A stretch of 64,000 nt of DNA from Acidovorax sp. SUPP3334 (lineage in GTDB: Bacteria; Pseudomonadota; Gammaproteobacteria; Burkholderiales; Burkholderiaceae_C). The position numbers were made by a program, and so were the translations under genes. The notes beneath the pieces were generated by a model. It did not search any database, was not told the DNA's origin, and saw only the letters and a list, made by a program, of their open reading frames with translations. The DNA lies in the NCBI RefSeq assembly GCF_030159055.1, contig NZ_BQXQ01000011.1, forward strand, positions 59,535 through 123,534, written 5' to 3'. Positions 26,234 to 34,491 of this stretch are shown piece by piece. Every line of letters begins with the position of its first letter. Position 1 is the first letter of the stretch.

Positions 26234-28633
26234 ATGCCGATCCCTCAACACCGCCGCCCGCCACATCGCGCCCGCTGGGCCGCGCTGGCCGCCGCGCTGT
26301 GCATCGCCGCCACCGCCGCCCAGGCCCAGCCCGTCGCGGTGGACCTGCCCGCCCAGCCGCTGGCGCAGTCGCTGAACGCCCTGGCGCGCCAGAGCGGTGT
26401 GCAGATCGTGTTCGTCACCGACATCGCCCAGGGCCGGCAGGCGCCTGCGGTGCGGGGCACGCTGGAGGTGCGCGATGCGCTGCAGCGCCTGGTCGCCGGC
26501 ACCGGGCTGGTGGTGCGCGCGCAGGATGCCCGCACCTTCACGGTGGAGCGCGCGGGCGCCGCGCCGGCCGGCAGCCCTTCGGGCGCTGCGGGCGCCGCGG
26601 CCGGCGCCACCATGGGCGAGGTGCGCGTGCAGGCGGCGCGCGGTGAAGACACGGCCTACAACGCGGCGTCTTCCGCCAGCGGCACCAAGACCGAAGCGCC
26701 GCTGCGCGACGTGCCGCAGACCATCGACGTGGTGCCGCAGCAGGTGATCCGCGACCAGGCCGCCACTTCGATGCAGGACACCCTGCGCAACGTCGCGGGC
26801 GTGGGCCTGTCGCACGGCGACGGACAGCGCGACCAGGTCAGCATCCGCGGCTTCACCAGCATCGGCGACCAGTTCGTGGACGGCTTTCGCGACGATGCGC
26901 TGTATTTCCGCGACCTGTCCAACATCGAGCGCGTGGAGGTGGTGAAGGGCCCCGCCGCCGTGCTGTACGGGCGCGGCTCGTCCGGCGGCCTGGTCAACCG
27001 CGTGACGAAAAAGCCCGGCACCGATGTCTCCGACATCGCCCTGAGCGTGGGCAGCTGGGCCGACAAGCGCGCCGAGTTCGACGTGGGCCGCGCGCCCGCT
27101 GGCAGCGACTGGTCCTGGCGCGTGACCGGGGCCGCCGAAGATGCCAACAGCTACCGCAGCCAGCAGTTTCTGGAACGCCAGGCCATTGCTCCGTCGGTGC
27201 TTTGGAAGCCCGATGGCGCGACCTCGCTCCTGCTTCAGGCCGACTACCTGCGCGACAAGCGCGTGACCGACTTCGGCATTCCCGCCTACCAGGGCCGCCC
27301 GGTCAACGTGCCCGCAGGCACCTACTTCGGCTCGGCCAACGCGCGCGATGCGGACACGTCCGAATCCACCGTCAGCTCGTTCACCGCCACGTTCAGCCAC
27401 CGCTTTTCCGACACGCTGCGCGTGCGCAACGCCCTGCGCTACTACCACTACGACCTGGACCGCCAGAACACCCTGCCCGCAGGCACCACGAACGAAGCGG
27501 CGGGCACCGTGGCGCTCACGCGCTCGGGCGTGGACCGGCGCGAGCGCGGCGTGTTCAACCAGACCGAGCTGATCCAGAACCTGCGCACCGGCAGCATCGC
27601 GCACGAGGTGCTCTACGGCCTGGAGCTGGGCCAGCAGAACAAGGATGCGATCTCGTTTGCCGGCGGCACGCTGGGCAACGTGAACCTGTGGAACCCGGTG
27701 CTGCCGGTCGCGCCGCTCAACGGCGGCGGGGCCGTTTCGGCCAGCGCGCTCAACCGCTACCTGACGCGTGCGCTCTACGTGCAGGACCAGATCACGCTGT
27801 CGCCCGAATGGAAGGTGCTGGCCGGCCTGCGCTACGACCGCTTCGGCCAGGAGACCGACAACCGCCTGGCGGGCCAGAGCGACTTCGAGCGCACGGACAC
27901 CACCTGGAGCCCGCGCGCGGGCCTGGTGTGGCAGCCCACGGCGGCGCAGTCGTACTACGTGTCGGTGAGCCGCTCCTACCAGCCGTCTGCCGAGATGTTC
28001 GCCCTGTCGGCCACCAACACCGCCATCAAGCCCGAGCAGACGACCAATTACGAAGTCGGCGCCAAGCTCGACCTGATGGACGGCCGCGCCACGGCCACGG
28101 CCTCGCTGTTCCAGTTGGAGCGCACCGACATCAAGACCACCAACCCGGCGCAACCCACGCAGCTGATCCCCATCGGCACGCAGCGCACGCGCGGGCTGGA
28201 ACTGTCGCTGGCGGGCGAACTGACCACGGGTCTGCAGGCCACGCTGAGCTACGCGCTGCTGGACACGCGCATCACCCGCTCCACGGCCACCGACGCCGGC
28301 CAGGCGGTGCAGGGCAAGCGCGCCACCATCACGCCGCGCAACGCGTTCTCGGCCTGGCTCACGCAGCGCCTGGGCGACGACTGGAGCGTGGGCGGCGGCA
28401 TCAACTACGTGGGCGACCGCTTCGCCAACCCGGGCAACACGGTGACTCTGCCGTCCTACGTGGTGGTGGACGCCATGGCGCAATACCGCATCGGCAAGGC
28501 GACCACGGTGCAGCTGAACCTGCGCAATCTGTTCGACCGCAACTACATCGTCTCGGCCCACGGAACGAGCACCAACCTGAACCTGCCGGGCGCGCCTCGC
28601 AATGCGACGGTGACGCTGCGGCACAGCTTCTGA
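26234..28633 (+). CDS. TonB-dependent siderophore receptor with signalling domain
   Basis: The 799-residue outer-membrane receptor has a signal peptide (cleavage after AAQAQ, near residue 29), an STN signalling domain (VDLPAQPLAQSLNALARQSG, about 33-110) and a plug domain with RDVPQTIDVVPQQVIRDQ and RGFTSIGDQFVDGFRDD. A 22-strand barrel follows, ending in the terminal Phe of NATVTLRHSF. The family is the FpvA/FhuE-like ferric-siderophore group. The ATG at 26234 lies six bases after GGAG. With the upstream sigma and FecR genes it forms a cell-surface signalling system. The siderophore (perhaps a ferrichrome- or coprogen-type xenosiderophore) cannot be read from sequence. Confidence 0.9.
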   Translation: MPIPQHRRPPHRARWAALAAALCIAATAAQAQPVAVDLPAQPLAQSLNALARQSGVQIVFVTDIAQGRQAPAVRGTLEVRDALQRLVAGTGLVVRAQDARTFTVERAGAAPAGSPSGAAGAAAGATMGEVRVQAARGEDTAYNAASSASGTKTEAPLRDVPQTIDVVPQQVIRDQAATSMQDTLRNVAGVGLSHGDGQRDQVSIRGFTSIGDQFVDGFRDDALYFRDLSNIERVEVVKGPAAVLYGRGSSGGLVNRVTKKPGTDVSDIALSVGSWADKRAEFDVGRAPAGSDWSWRVTGAAEDANSYRSQQFLERQAIAPSVLWKPDGATSLLLQADYLRDKRVTDFGIPAYQGRPVNVPAGTYFGSANARDADTSESTVSSFTATFSHRFSDTLRVRNALRYYHYDLDRQNTLPAGTTNEAAGTVALTRSGVDRRERGVFNQTELIQNLRTGSIAHEVLYGLELGQQNKDAISFAGGTLGNVNLWNPVLPVAPLNGGGAVSASALNRYLTRALYVQDQITLSPEWKVLAGLRYDRFGQETDNRLAGQSDFERTDTTWSPRAGLVWQPTAAQSYYVSVSRSYQPSAEMFALSATNTAIKPEQTTNYEVGAKLDLMDGRATATASLFQLERTDIKTTNPAQPTQLIPIGTQRTRGLELSLAGELTTGLQATLSYALLDTRITRSTATDAGQAVQGKRATITPRNAFSAWLTQRLGDDWSVGGGINYVGDRFANPGNTVTLPSYVVVDAMAQYRIGKATTVQLNLRNLFDRNYIVSAHGTSTNLNLPGAPRNATVTLRHSF

Positions 28634-28788
28634 CAGGGGCCATCGGCGGTTAAAGGATCAGTCCGGCCAGGAAAACCTCCCGAATCAGTCAATCGGTTTT
28701 TATCGAACATTCCTTCCTGTGGAACAATCCGGCCCGACGCGCAAAGAGCGGCGGGTTTTTGCGCAGAAATCACACAGGAAGAGAAACA

Positions 28789-29448
28789 ATGTCGCTTGCT
28801 TATTGGTTCCGGGAGGGACCTGCAGAGCCCATCGAGGATGGGCGGATTCAATATGGACCGGGGAAGGGGTTGCCCAAGCGGGTGTTCAAGGGGTTGAACA
28901 ATTCACAGAAACTCGTCGAGAAGATCGCCACCATCGACCCGATGCGCAAGAAGATCATCCTGATCCAGCCTGGGGAGAAAGCCCTGTACGCCTCGGGCCT
29001 GCGGGAACGGGGCGTCGATGGGTACCTGTATCTGTTCGCCCATGGGACCGCAATCAGCCTTCAAGGAGCGAAGATTGCAGAAATCACGGGTGTAATCCGC
29101 CAAAGCGGTATTTGGCACGGCCAGCCCATCCTGATCGATGCCTGCAATGCCGGGGCCTCGCCCGACGGCGTCGCCAGCACCCTGGCCAGGGCCCTGGGCA
29201 CCCATGTCACCGCGCCCACCACGACTACTTGGAACCAGCCTCTCGGCGGCGCGGCCATCGGCCAGGGCGCCTTCGAGAAACTGCCCGGCGTGCTGGAGCG
29301 GCTGGCCATCCCCAACTTCCTGCGCCCGGGGCAATGGCGCACCTGGGGGCCGGACGGCCAACCCATCGCCACCACGCGCACCTCGCCGCGCGATGGCGGC
29401 GAACCTGTCAAGAGCCCACTGGCGCATGAACTGCTGAGGAAACGATGA
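28789..29448 (+). CDS. Caspase/CHAT-like cysteine-protease-fold protein, candidate effector
   Basis: This is a 219-residue protein without a signal peptide or membrane helix. A His in YLFAHGT (His85) and a Cys in LIDACNAGA (Cys119), each after a hydrophobic strand, form the dyad arrangement of clan-CD proteases (caspase, CHAT, C80, gingipain types). I know of no close relative. The ATG at 28789 follows AGGAAGAG; an upstream in-frame ATG at 28759 lacks one. Its end overlaps the first of six tandem periplasmic paralogues (ATGA). The arrangement suggests a toxin or T6SS-type effector with its immunity proteins, but no secretion gene lies in the window, so this is inference. Confidence 0.65.
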   Translation: MSLAYWFREGPAEPIEDGRIQYGPGKGLPKRVFKGLNNSQKLVEKIATIDPMRKKIILIQPGEKALYASGLRERGVDGYLYLFAHGTAISLQGAKIAEITGVIRQSGIWHGQPILIDACNAGASPDGVASTLARALGTHVTAPTTTTWNQPLGGAAIGQGAFEKLPGVLERLAIPNFLRPGQWRTWGPDGQPIATTRTSPRDGGEPVKSPLAHELLRKR

Positions 29449-30152
29449 TGATGCTGCGCTGGTGGAAACGCATAGGCTACGGCTTTCAACTGCTTCTGAT
29501 CTTCTCGCTCCTGATCGGCACATACACCGCATGGTGGTGGATCGACAGCGCGCGCACCTGCGAGACGCAGGAAGAATACAACCTTCGCGGCATCTGCCTC
29601 ATGCGGATACAGGAGCGCGCCGAGCAGGGCGACAACGCTGCGGAATGGGCCTATGGCGATTACTTCATGTCCGAGAACAGGCAGCAGGAGGCTATTGCCT
29701 GGCACCTGAAGGCCATGCAAGGTGCCCGAAGCGGGTTGAGCCTTCGCGGCAATATGGAAGCCTATTGTGACCGCGTTCCAGGCTTCGAGGCCCGTACTGT
29801 CGAGGCCATCATGCTGCGCGTCGTACAGAACAGCCCCGACGCGCACCTGCGCCTTCTGCAACTTTATGCCTACCCCGGCTGCGGCGCCTTCGACCTAGAC
29901 AAGGCCAGCGCGCAGATTCCCCTGCTGACGCAGTGCGCGCATCTCTCCATAGATCACTATCTGCGCACTGCCGAGGAAAAGCATTACCGCGTGCCTCCTG
30001 CCACCCGTGCGGCCATCCGTTCGAATATGGCCCTCTGCGAAAAGGAACTGGCAGGACAGATTCCCCCAGACACGACCGTGCAGGAGTTCATGCCAGTACG
30101 GCGAGAGGACGTGGATGCCCTGTCGCGCCGCCTCGCCGCGCTGGAACCCTGA
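29445..30152 (+). CDS. Tandem Sel1-like membrane-anchored protein, copy 1 (candidate immunity)
   Basis: The 235-residue protein has a short basic N-terminus, one membrane helix (FQLLLIFSLLIGTYTAWWW, residues about 14-33) and a periplasmic domain with a Sel1-like helical unit (ERAEQGDNAAEWAYGDYF...AIAWHLKAMQGA). Cysteines occur at regular places (TCETQ, RGICLM, YCDR, PGCGAF, TQCAHL, LCEKEL), fitting disulfides outside the cytoplasm. It starts in the stop of the caspase-like gene. Unlike copies 2-6 it begins MMMLRWW and lacks the nine-residue Pro/Lys leader. Sel1-type periplasmic proteins often serve as immunity proteins for effectors. Confidence 0.65.
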   Translation: MMMLRWWKRIGYGFQLLLIFSLLIGTYTAWWWIDSARTCETQEEYNLRGICLMRIQERAEQGDNAAEWAYGDYFMSENRQQEAIAWHLKAMQGARSGLSLRGNMEAYCDRVPGFEARTVEAIMLRVVQNSPDAHLRLLQLYAYPGCGAFDLDKASAQIPLLTQCAHLSIDHYLRTAEEKHYRVPPATRAAIRSNMALCEKELAGQIPPDTTVQEFMPVRREDVDALSRRLAALEP

Positions 30153-30153
30153 G

Positions 30154-30882
30154 ATGCCCGTTCCGAAGGCCACAGCGCCTATGGCATGGTGGAAGCGCAT
30201 CGGCTGCGGTTTCCAACTGCTCTTGATCTTTTCGCTCCTGATCGGCACCTACACCGCATGGTGGTGGATCGACAGCGCTCGCTGCGACAAGCAGGACGAG
30301 TATTCCTATCACGGCATCTGCCTCATGCGGATACAGGAGCGCGCCGAGCAGGGCGACAACGCCGCGCAATGGGCCTATGGCGCCTACCTCGAAACGGAAC
30401 GCCGAGAGCAGGAAGCGCGCGCCTGGCAACTCCAGGCCATGCACGGCGCCCGCGTAGGACTGGCTTTGCGCGGCGAAATGATCGGGTACTGCGACCGCAT
30501 CCCCGGCTTCGAGGCGCGCAACGTGGAGGCCGTCATGCTGCGCGTCGCGCAGAACAGCCCCGACGCGCATCTGCGCCTGCTGCACCTCTATACCACCCCC
30601 CGCTCCCGTTGCAGCGCCTTCGACCTCGACAAGGCGGGTGCGCAGATTCCCCTGCTGACGCAGTGCGCGCACTTTGGCATTGCCGACTACCTCGAACAGG
30701 CCGCCAGTGCGCATCACCGCGTTCCGCCTGCCACCCGTGCGGCCATCCGCTCGAACATGGCTCTCTGCGAAAAGGAACTGGCAGGACAGGCGCCCCCGGA
30801 TACGACTGCGCAGGAATTTATGCCGGTACGGCGAGAGGACGTGGATGCCCTGTCTCGCCGCCTCGCGGCGCTGGAACCCTAA
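30154..30882 (+). CDS. Tandem Sel1-like membrane-anchored protein, copy 2
   Basis: This 242-residue paralogue begins one base after copy 1 (TGAGATG) with MPVPKATAPMAWWKRIGCGF. The membrane helix is almost identical to copy 1. It carries CDKQDEYSYHGIC in place of CETQEEYNLRGIC and shares that block with copy 4, while its C-terminal part (HFGIADYLEQAAS) matches copy 3. A longer loop, TTPRSRCSAFDLD, replaces YPGCGAFDLD. No ribosome site precedes it, so translation probably re-initiates after copy 1. Confidence 0.65.
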   Translation: MPVPKATAPMAWWKRIGCGFQLLLIFSLLIGTYTAWWWIDSARCDKQDEYSYHGICLMRIQERAEQGDNAAQWAYGAYLETERREQEARAWQLQAMHGARVGLALRGEMIGYCDRIPGFEARNVEAVMLRVAQNSPDAHLRLLHLYTTPRSRCSAFDLDKAGAQIPLLTQCAHFGIADYLEQAASAHHRVPPATRAAIRSNMALCEKELAGQAPPDTTAQEFMPVRREDVDALSRRLAALEP

Positions 30883-30883
30883 G

Positions 30884-31615
30884 ATGCACCGTCCGAAGGC
30901 CGAGGCGCCCATGGCATGGTGGAGGCGCATCGGCTGCGGCTTTCAACTGCTCTTGATCTTCTTGCTCCTGATCGGCACCTACACCGCATGGTGGTGGATC
31001 GACAGCGCTCGCACCTGCGAGACGCAGGACCAGTACACCCTTCGCGGCATCTGCCTCATGCGGATACAGGAGCGCGCCGAGCAGGGCGACAACGCCGCGC
31101 AATGGACGTATGGCGCCTACCTAGAAACCGAAGGTAAACAGCAGGAATCTCGCGCCTGGCACCTCCAGGCCATGCACAGCGCCCGCGTAGGACTGGCTTT
31201 GCGCGGTGAAATGATCGGGTACTGCGACCGCATCCCCGGCTTCGAGGCGCGCAACGTGGAGGCCGTCATGCTGCGCGTCGCGCAGAACAGCCCCGACGCG
31301 CATCTGCGCCTGCTGCACCTCTACACCACCCCCCGCTTCCTTTGCAGCGCCTTCGACCTCGACAAGGCCGCCGCGCAAATTCCCCTGCTGACTCAGTGCG
31401 CGCACTTTGGCATTGCCGACTACCTCGAACTCGCCGCCAGCGAGCATTACCGCGTGCCACTTGCCACCCGCGCAGCCATCCGCTCGAACATGGCCCTCTG
31501 CGAAAAGGAACTGGCAGACCCACCTCCCCTAGGCACCACCGTCCGCGAGTTCATGCCGGTACGGCGAGAGGACCTGGATGCCCTGTCGCGCCGCCTCGCA
31601 GCTCTGGAACCCTGA
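30884..31615 (+). CDS. Tandem Sel1-like membrane-anchored protein, copy 3
   Basis: This 243-residue paralogue starts one base after copy 2 (TAAGATG) with MHRPKAEAPMAWWRRIG. Its first half (CETQDQYTLRGIC, YLETEGKQQESRAWHL) is nearly the same as copy 6, its middle matches copy 2 and its end (LADPPPLGTTVREFMPV) matches copy 4. This patchwork indicates exchange of blocks between copies. The layout is as in copy 1: basic start, one helix, periplasmic Sel1-like domain with conserved cysteines. Confidence 0.65.
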   Translation: MHRPKAEAPMAWWRRIGCGFQLLLIFLLLIGTYTAWWWIDSARTCETQDQYTLRGICLMRIQERAEQGDNAAQWTYGAYLETEGKQQESRAWHLQAMHSARVGLALRGEMIGYCDRIPGFEARNVEAVMLRVAQNSPDAHLRLLHLYTTPRFLCSAFDLDKAAAQIPLLTQCAHFGIADYLELAASEHYRVPLATRAAIRSNMALCEKELADPPPLGTTVREFMPVRREDLDALSRRLAALEP

Positions 31616-31616
31616 T

Positions 31617-32339
31617 ATGTCCATTTCGAAGCCCACGGCTTCCGTGGCATGGTGGAAACGCATCGGCTGCGGCTTTCAACTGCTTCTGATCTTTTCGCTC
31701 CTGATCGGCACCTACACCGCGTGGTGGTGGATCGACAGCGCTCGCTGCGACAAGCAGGACGAGTATTCCTATCACGGCATCTGCCTCATGCGGATACAGG
31801 AGCGCGCCGAGCAGGGCGACAACGCCGCGCAATGGGCCTATGGCGCCTACCTCGAAACGGAACGTCGGGAGCCGGAGGCGCGTGTCTGGCAAATCAGGGC
31901 CATGCATGGCGTCCGCGACGGTCTGGATATGCGCGGCGAAATGATCGGCTACTGTGATCGCATCCCCGGATTCGAGGCGCGCACCGTCGAGAGCATCATG
32001 CTGCGCGTCGTGCAAACCAGCCCCGACGCGCACCTGACCCTGCTTCAACTCTATACCTACCCTGGCTGCAGCGCCCTGGACCTCGACAAGGCAAGCGCGC
32101 AAATTCCCCTGCTGACACAGTGCGCGCATCTTTCCATCGAGCACTATCTGCGCACGGCTTCGGAAAAGCATTACCGCGTGCCGCTTGCCACCCGCGCAGC
32201 CATCCGCTCGAACATATCCCTCTGCGAAAAGGAGCTGGCAGACCCGCCACCACTGGGCACCACTGTCCGCGAGTTCATGCCTGTGCGGCGACAGAGCCTG
32301 GATGCGCTGTCGCGCCGCCTCGCCGCGCTGGAACCCTGA
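31617..32339 (+). CDS. Tandem Sel1-like membrane-anchored protein, copy 4
   Basis: The 240-residue paralogue starts after a single base (TGATATG) with MSISKPTASVAWWKRIG. It shares CDKQDEYSYHGIC and YLETERRE with copy 2, SIEHYLRTASEKHYRVP with copies 1 and 6, and LADPPPLGTTVREFMPV with copy 3. One variable segment (EARVWQIRAMHGVRDGLDMR) is its own. The topology is the same, with the soluble part predicted in the periplasm. Confidence 0.65.
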   Translation: MSISKPTASVAWWKRIGCGFQLLLIFSLLIGTYTAWWWIDSARCDKQDEYSYHGICLMRIQERAEQGDNAAQWAYGAYLETERREPEARVWQIRAMHGVRDGLDMRGEMIGYCDRIPGFEARTVESIMLRVVQTSPDAHLTLLQLYTYPGCSALDLDKASAQIPLLTQCAHLSIEHYLRTASEKHYRVPLATRAAIRSNISLCEKELADPPPLGTTVREFMPVRRQSLDALSRRLAALEP

Positions 32340-32342
32340 GAT

Positions 32343-33068
32343 ATGCCCATTCCGAAGGTCAGGGCGCCCATGGCATGGTGGAAACGCATCGGCTGCGGTT
32401 TCCAACTGTTTCTGATCTTTTCGCTCCTGATCGGCACCTACACCGCGTGGTGGTGGATCGACAGCGCGCGCACCTGTGAGACGCAGGACGAATACAACCT
32501 TCGGGGCATCTGCCTCATGCGGATACAGGAGCGTGCCGAGCAGGGCGACAACGCCGCGCAGTGGGCCTACGGTAACTACCTTGAAACACAACTCAAGGAA
32601 TCAGAGGGTCGCGCCTGGCAACTCCGGGCCATGCACGGCGCCAGAATCGGTGCCGATTTGCGCGACCACATGATCGGCTACTGTGATCGCATGCAGGGTT
32701 TCCAGGCGAGCACCGTCGAGACCATCATGCTGCGCGTGGCGCCGAACAGCCCAGATGCTCACCTGCGCCTGTTCCAGCTCTACACCTATCCAGGTTGCGG
32801 AGCATTCGACCTCGACAAAGCCAGCGCGCAGATTCCTCTGCTGACGCAGTGCGCGCACTTGGCCATCGCACGCTATCTGGGCATCGCCGCGGAAAAGCGT
32901 TACCGCATATCACCATCCACCCGGCTGGCCATTCGTTCCAACATGACCCTCTGCGAAAAGGAACTGGCAGGACAAACGCCACCGGACACGACCGTGCAGG
33001 AAATCCTTGCAGTGCGGAAAGAGGATTTAGATGCCCTCTCGCGCAGCCTCGCCGCGCTGGAACCCTGA
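32343..33068 (+). CDS. Tandem Sel1-like membrane-anchored protein, copy 5
   Basis: This 241-residue paralogue follows three bases after copy 4 and begins MPIPKVRAPMAWWKRIG. It is the most divergent member after the helix, with YLETQLKESEGRAWQLRAMH, DRMQGFQASTVETIML and LAIARYLGIAAEKRYRISPS. The tail is AGQTPPDTTVQEILAVRKED. Divergence in the exposed periplasmic surface next to a conserved anchor fits immunity proteins adapted to different effector variants, but this is inference. Confidence 0.65.
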   Translation: MPIPKVRAPMAWWKRIGCGFQLFLIFSLLIGTYTAWWWIDSARTCETQDEYNLRGICLMRIQERAEQGDNAAQWAYGNYLETQLKESEGRAWQLRAMHGARIGADLRDHMIGYCDRMQGFQASTVETIMLRVAPNSPDAHLRLFQLYTYPGCGAFDLDKASAQIPLLTQCAHLAIARYLGIAAEKRYRISPSTRLAIRSNMTLCEKELAGQTPPDTTVQEILAVRKEDLDALSRSLAALEP

Positions 33069-33069
33069 G

Positions 33070-33795
33070 ATGCCCATTCCGAAGCCCACGGCTTCCGTGG
33101 CATGGTGGAAACGCATCGGTTGCGGTTTTCAACTGCTCTTGATCTTCTCGCTCCTGATCGGCACCTACACCGCCTGGTGGTGGATCGACAGCGCTCGCAC
33201 CTGCGAGATTCAGGACCAGTACACCCTTCGCGGCATCTGCCTCATGCGGATACAGGAACGCGCCGAGCAAGGCGACAACGCCGCGCAATGGACGTATGGC
33301 GCCTACCTCGAAACCGAAGGTAAACAGCAGGAATCCCGCGCATGGCACCTCCAGGCCATGCATGGCGCCCAAGTAGGGCTGGCTTTGCGGGGCGAAATGA
33401 AAGCCTATTGCGACCGCATTCCTGGCTTCGAGGCGCGCACCGTCGAGGGCATCATGTTGCGCGTCCTACCGAACAGCCCCGATGCGCATCTGCGCCTGTT
33501 CCAGCTCTACACCTATCCCGGCTGCGGCGCATTCGACCTCGATAAAGCCAGCGCGCAGATTCCCCTGCTGACACAGTGCGCGCATCTTTCCATCGATCAC
33601 TATCTGCGCACTGCCGAGGAAAAGCATTACCGCGTACCTCCTGCCACCCGTGCGGCCATCCGCTTGAATATGGCGCTCTGCGAAAAGGAACTGGCAGGAC
33701 AGATTCCCCCGGACACGACCGTGCAGGAGTTCATGCCGGTGCGGCGACAGAGCCTGGATGCCCTGTCGCGCCGCCTCGCCGCGCTGGAACCCTGA
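33070..33795 (+). CDS. Tandem Sel1-like membrane-anchored protein, copy 6
   Basis: The 241-residue last paralogue begins one base after copy 5 (TGAGATG) with MPIPKPTASVAWWKRIG, as copy 4 does. Its first half matches copy 3 (CEIQDQYTLRGIC, YLETEGKQQESRAWHLQAMH), and its second half matches copy 1 (SIDHYLRTAEEKHYRVPPAT, AGQIPPDTTVQEFMPV). The array ends seven bases before the convergent stop of the lipoprotein gene, so the unit is bounded by a core operon. Confidence 0.65.
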   Translation: MPIPKPTASVAWWKRIGCGFQLLLIFSLLIGTYTAWWWIDSARTCEIQDQYTLRGICLMRIQERAEQGDNAAQWTYGAYLETEGKQQESRAWHLQAMHGAQVGLALRGEMKAYCDRIPGFEARTVEGIMLRVLPNSPDAHLRLFQLYTYPGCGAFDLDKASAQIPLLTQCAHLSIDHYLRTAEEKHYRVPPATRAAIRLNMALCEKELAGQIPPDTTVQEFMPVRRQSLDALSRRLAALEP

Positions 33796-33802
33796 CCGCC
33801 CC

Positions 33803-34480
33803 TTACCGCCCCATCTGCTCCAGCCACGCCGCGATGTCCTGCGCGGCCTGGGCCGTGGCGTCGGCGAGTGCGCGGGTGCCGCCGGGCGCATCGGCCGTGG
33901 CGGCGGGGCGCTGGACCAGGAAGACGCGCTGGGCCAGCAGCTTTTCGCCGGTGGGGGTGGATTCGGCGATGGACACGCGCAGCCGCACCAGTCCCACGCT
34001 GGTGGCGGGGGCGCTGAAGACGTGGCTGAACTCTTCGATCTCCAGGCGCAGCACGGCAGGCAGGGCACCGCCTTCCAGGATCTGGGCGGCGCCTTCATCG
34101 CCCGTCAGCACGGCGCGGCGCAAGCCGAGCTGGTCGCGCACGGCCTTTTGCACGAGTTGCGCAGGCGGCTGGCTCCAGCGGGCCTGGTTGTAGGGGCGCA
34201 GGCGGCGCGCGTCGTCATAGGCCAGGCGGTACAGCACGGCGGTGCTGCCTTCGACCGGGCCGGTGGTGGTCACGTCGGCCATGGCCAGGGGCGGCAGCGG
34301 CGCGCGGCGGTCCGAAGGCGCCGTCTCCATGAGGCCGGGGCCGAAGTCGTACACCTCGGCGCGAACGGGGGGCGCGGGCAGCGCCGAGCAGCCGGCCAGC
34401 GCAGCGGCGAGCAATAGGCCAAAAACGGCCCCAGCACAATGAATACGCCGGCAGTTAGCTATCATTTTCATAGTATTCAT
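33803..34480 (-). CDS. ABC-type transport auxiliary lipoprotein (PqiC/YmbA-like)
   Basis: The 225-residue lipoprotein has a signal peptide with lipobox LAGC near residues 27-30. The YDFGPG and AVLYRLAYDDARRLRPYNQARWSQPP pattern belongs to the auxiliary lipoproteins of MCE-type transporters. It should be anchored in the outer membrane and link the MCE protein to it. It is the last gene of the operon and lies after the MCE gene. Its first about 20 codons (MNTMKMIANCRRIHCAGAVFG) coincide with a copy of the intergenic repeat, which means that the start and signal-peptide region derive from the repeat. Confidence 0.82.
   Translation of the reverse strand: MNTMKMIANCRRIHCAGAVFGLLLAAALAGCSALPAPPVRAEVYDFGPGLMETAPSDRRAPLPPLAMADVTTTGPVEGSTAVLYRLAYDDARRLRPYNQARWSQPPAQLVQKAVRDQLGLRRAVLTGDEGAAQILEGGALPAVLRLEIEEFSHVFSAPATSVGLVRLRVSIAESTPTGEKLLAQRVFLVQRPAATADAPGGTRALADATAQAAQDIAAWLEQMGR
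34413..34480 (-). repeat. Dispersed intergenic repeat, copy 3, forming the start of the lipoprotein gene
   Basis: On the minus strand the DNA reads ATGAAAATGATAGCTA, then ATTCATTGTGCTGGGGCCGT and TTTTGGCC. This is the common repeat order (ATAGCTA block, then GTGCTGGnGCC block, then TTTTGnCC). The element spans the start codon and signal peptide of the lipoprotein gene. Confidence 0.6.
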
Positions 34481-34491
34481 GGCAGGCGCTC

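Larger units (their letters stand above)
29445..33795 (+). repeat. Six-copy tandem gene array, period about 725 bases
   Basis: The six paralogous genes form a direct repeat with a period of 720-735 bases. The best conserved DNA is the membrane-helix block (CTCCTGATCGGCACCTACAC and the following bases in most copies) and the segment CATCTGCCTCATGCGGATAC. Spacers are one or three bases. Long near-identical blocks make unequal crossing over and copy-number change likely. Confidence 0.9.

Noticed and set aside
28789..33795. The Sel1-like array as a type VI secretion cluster
   Set aside because: No VgrG, PAAR, Hcp or other structural gene is present; only the effector/immunity interpretation is kept, as a hypothesis.
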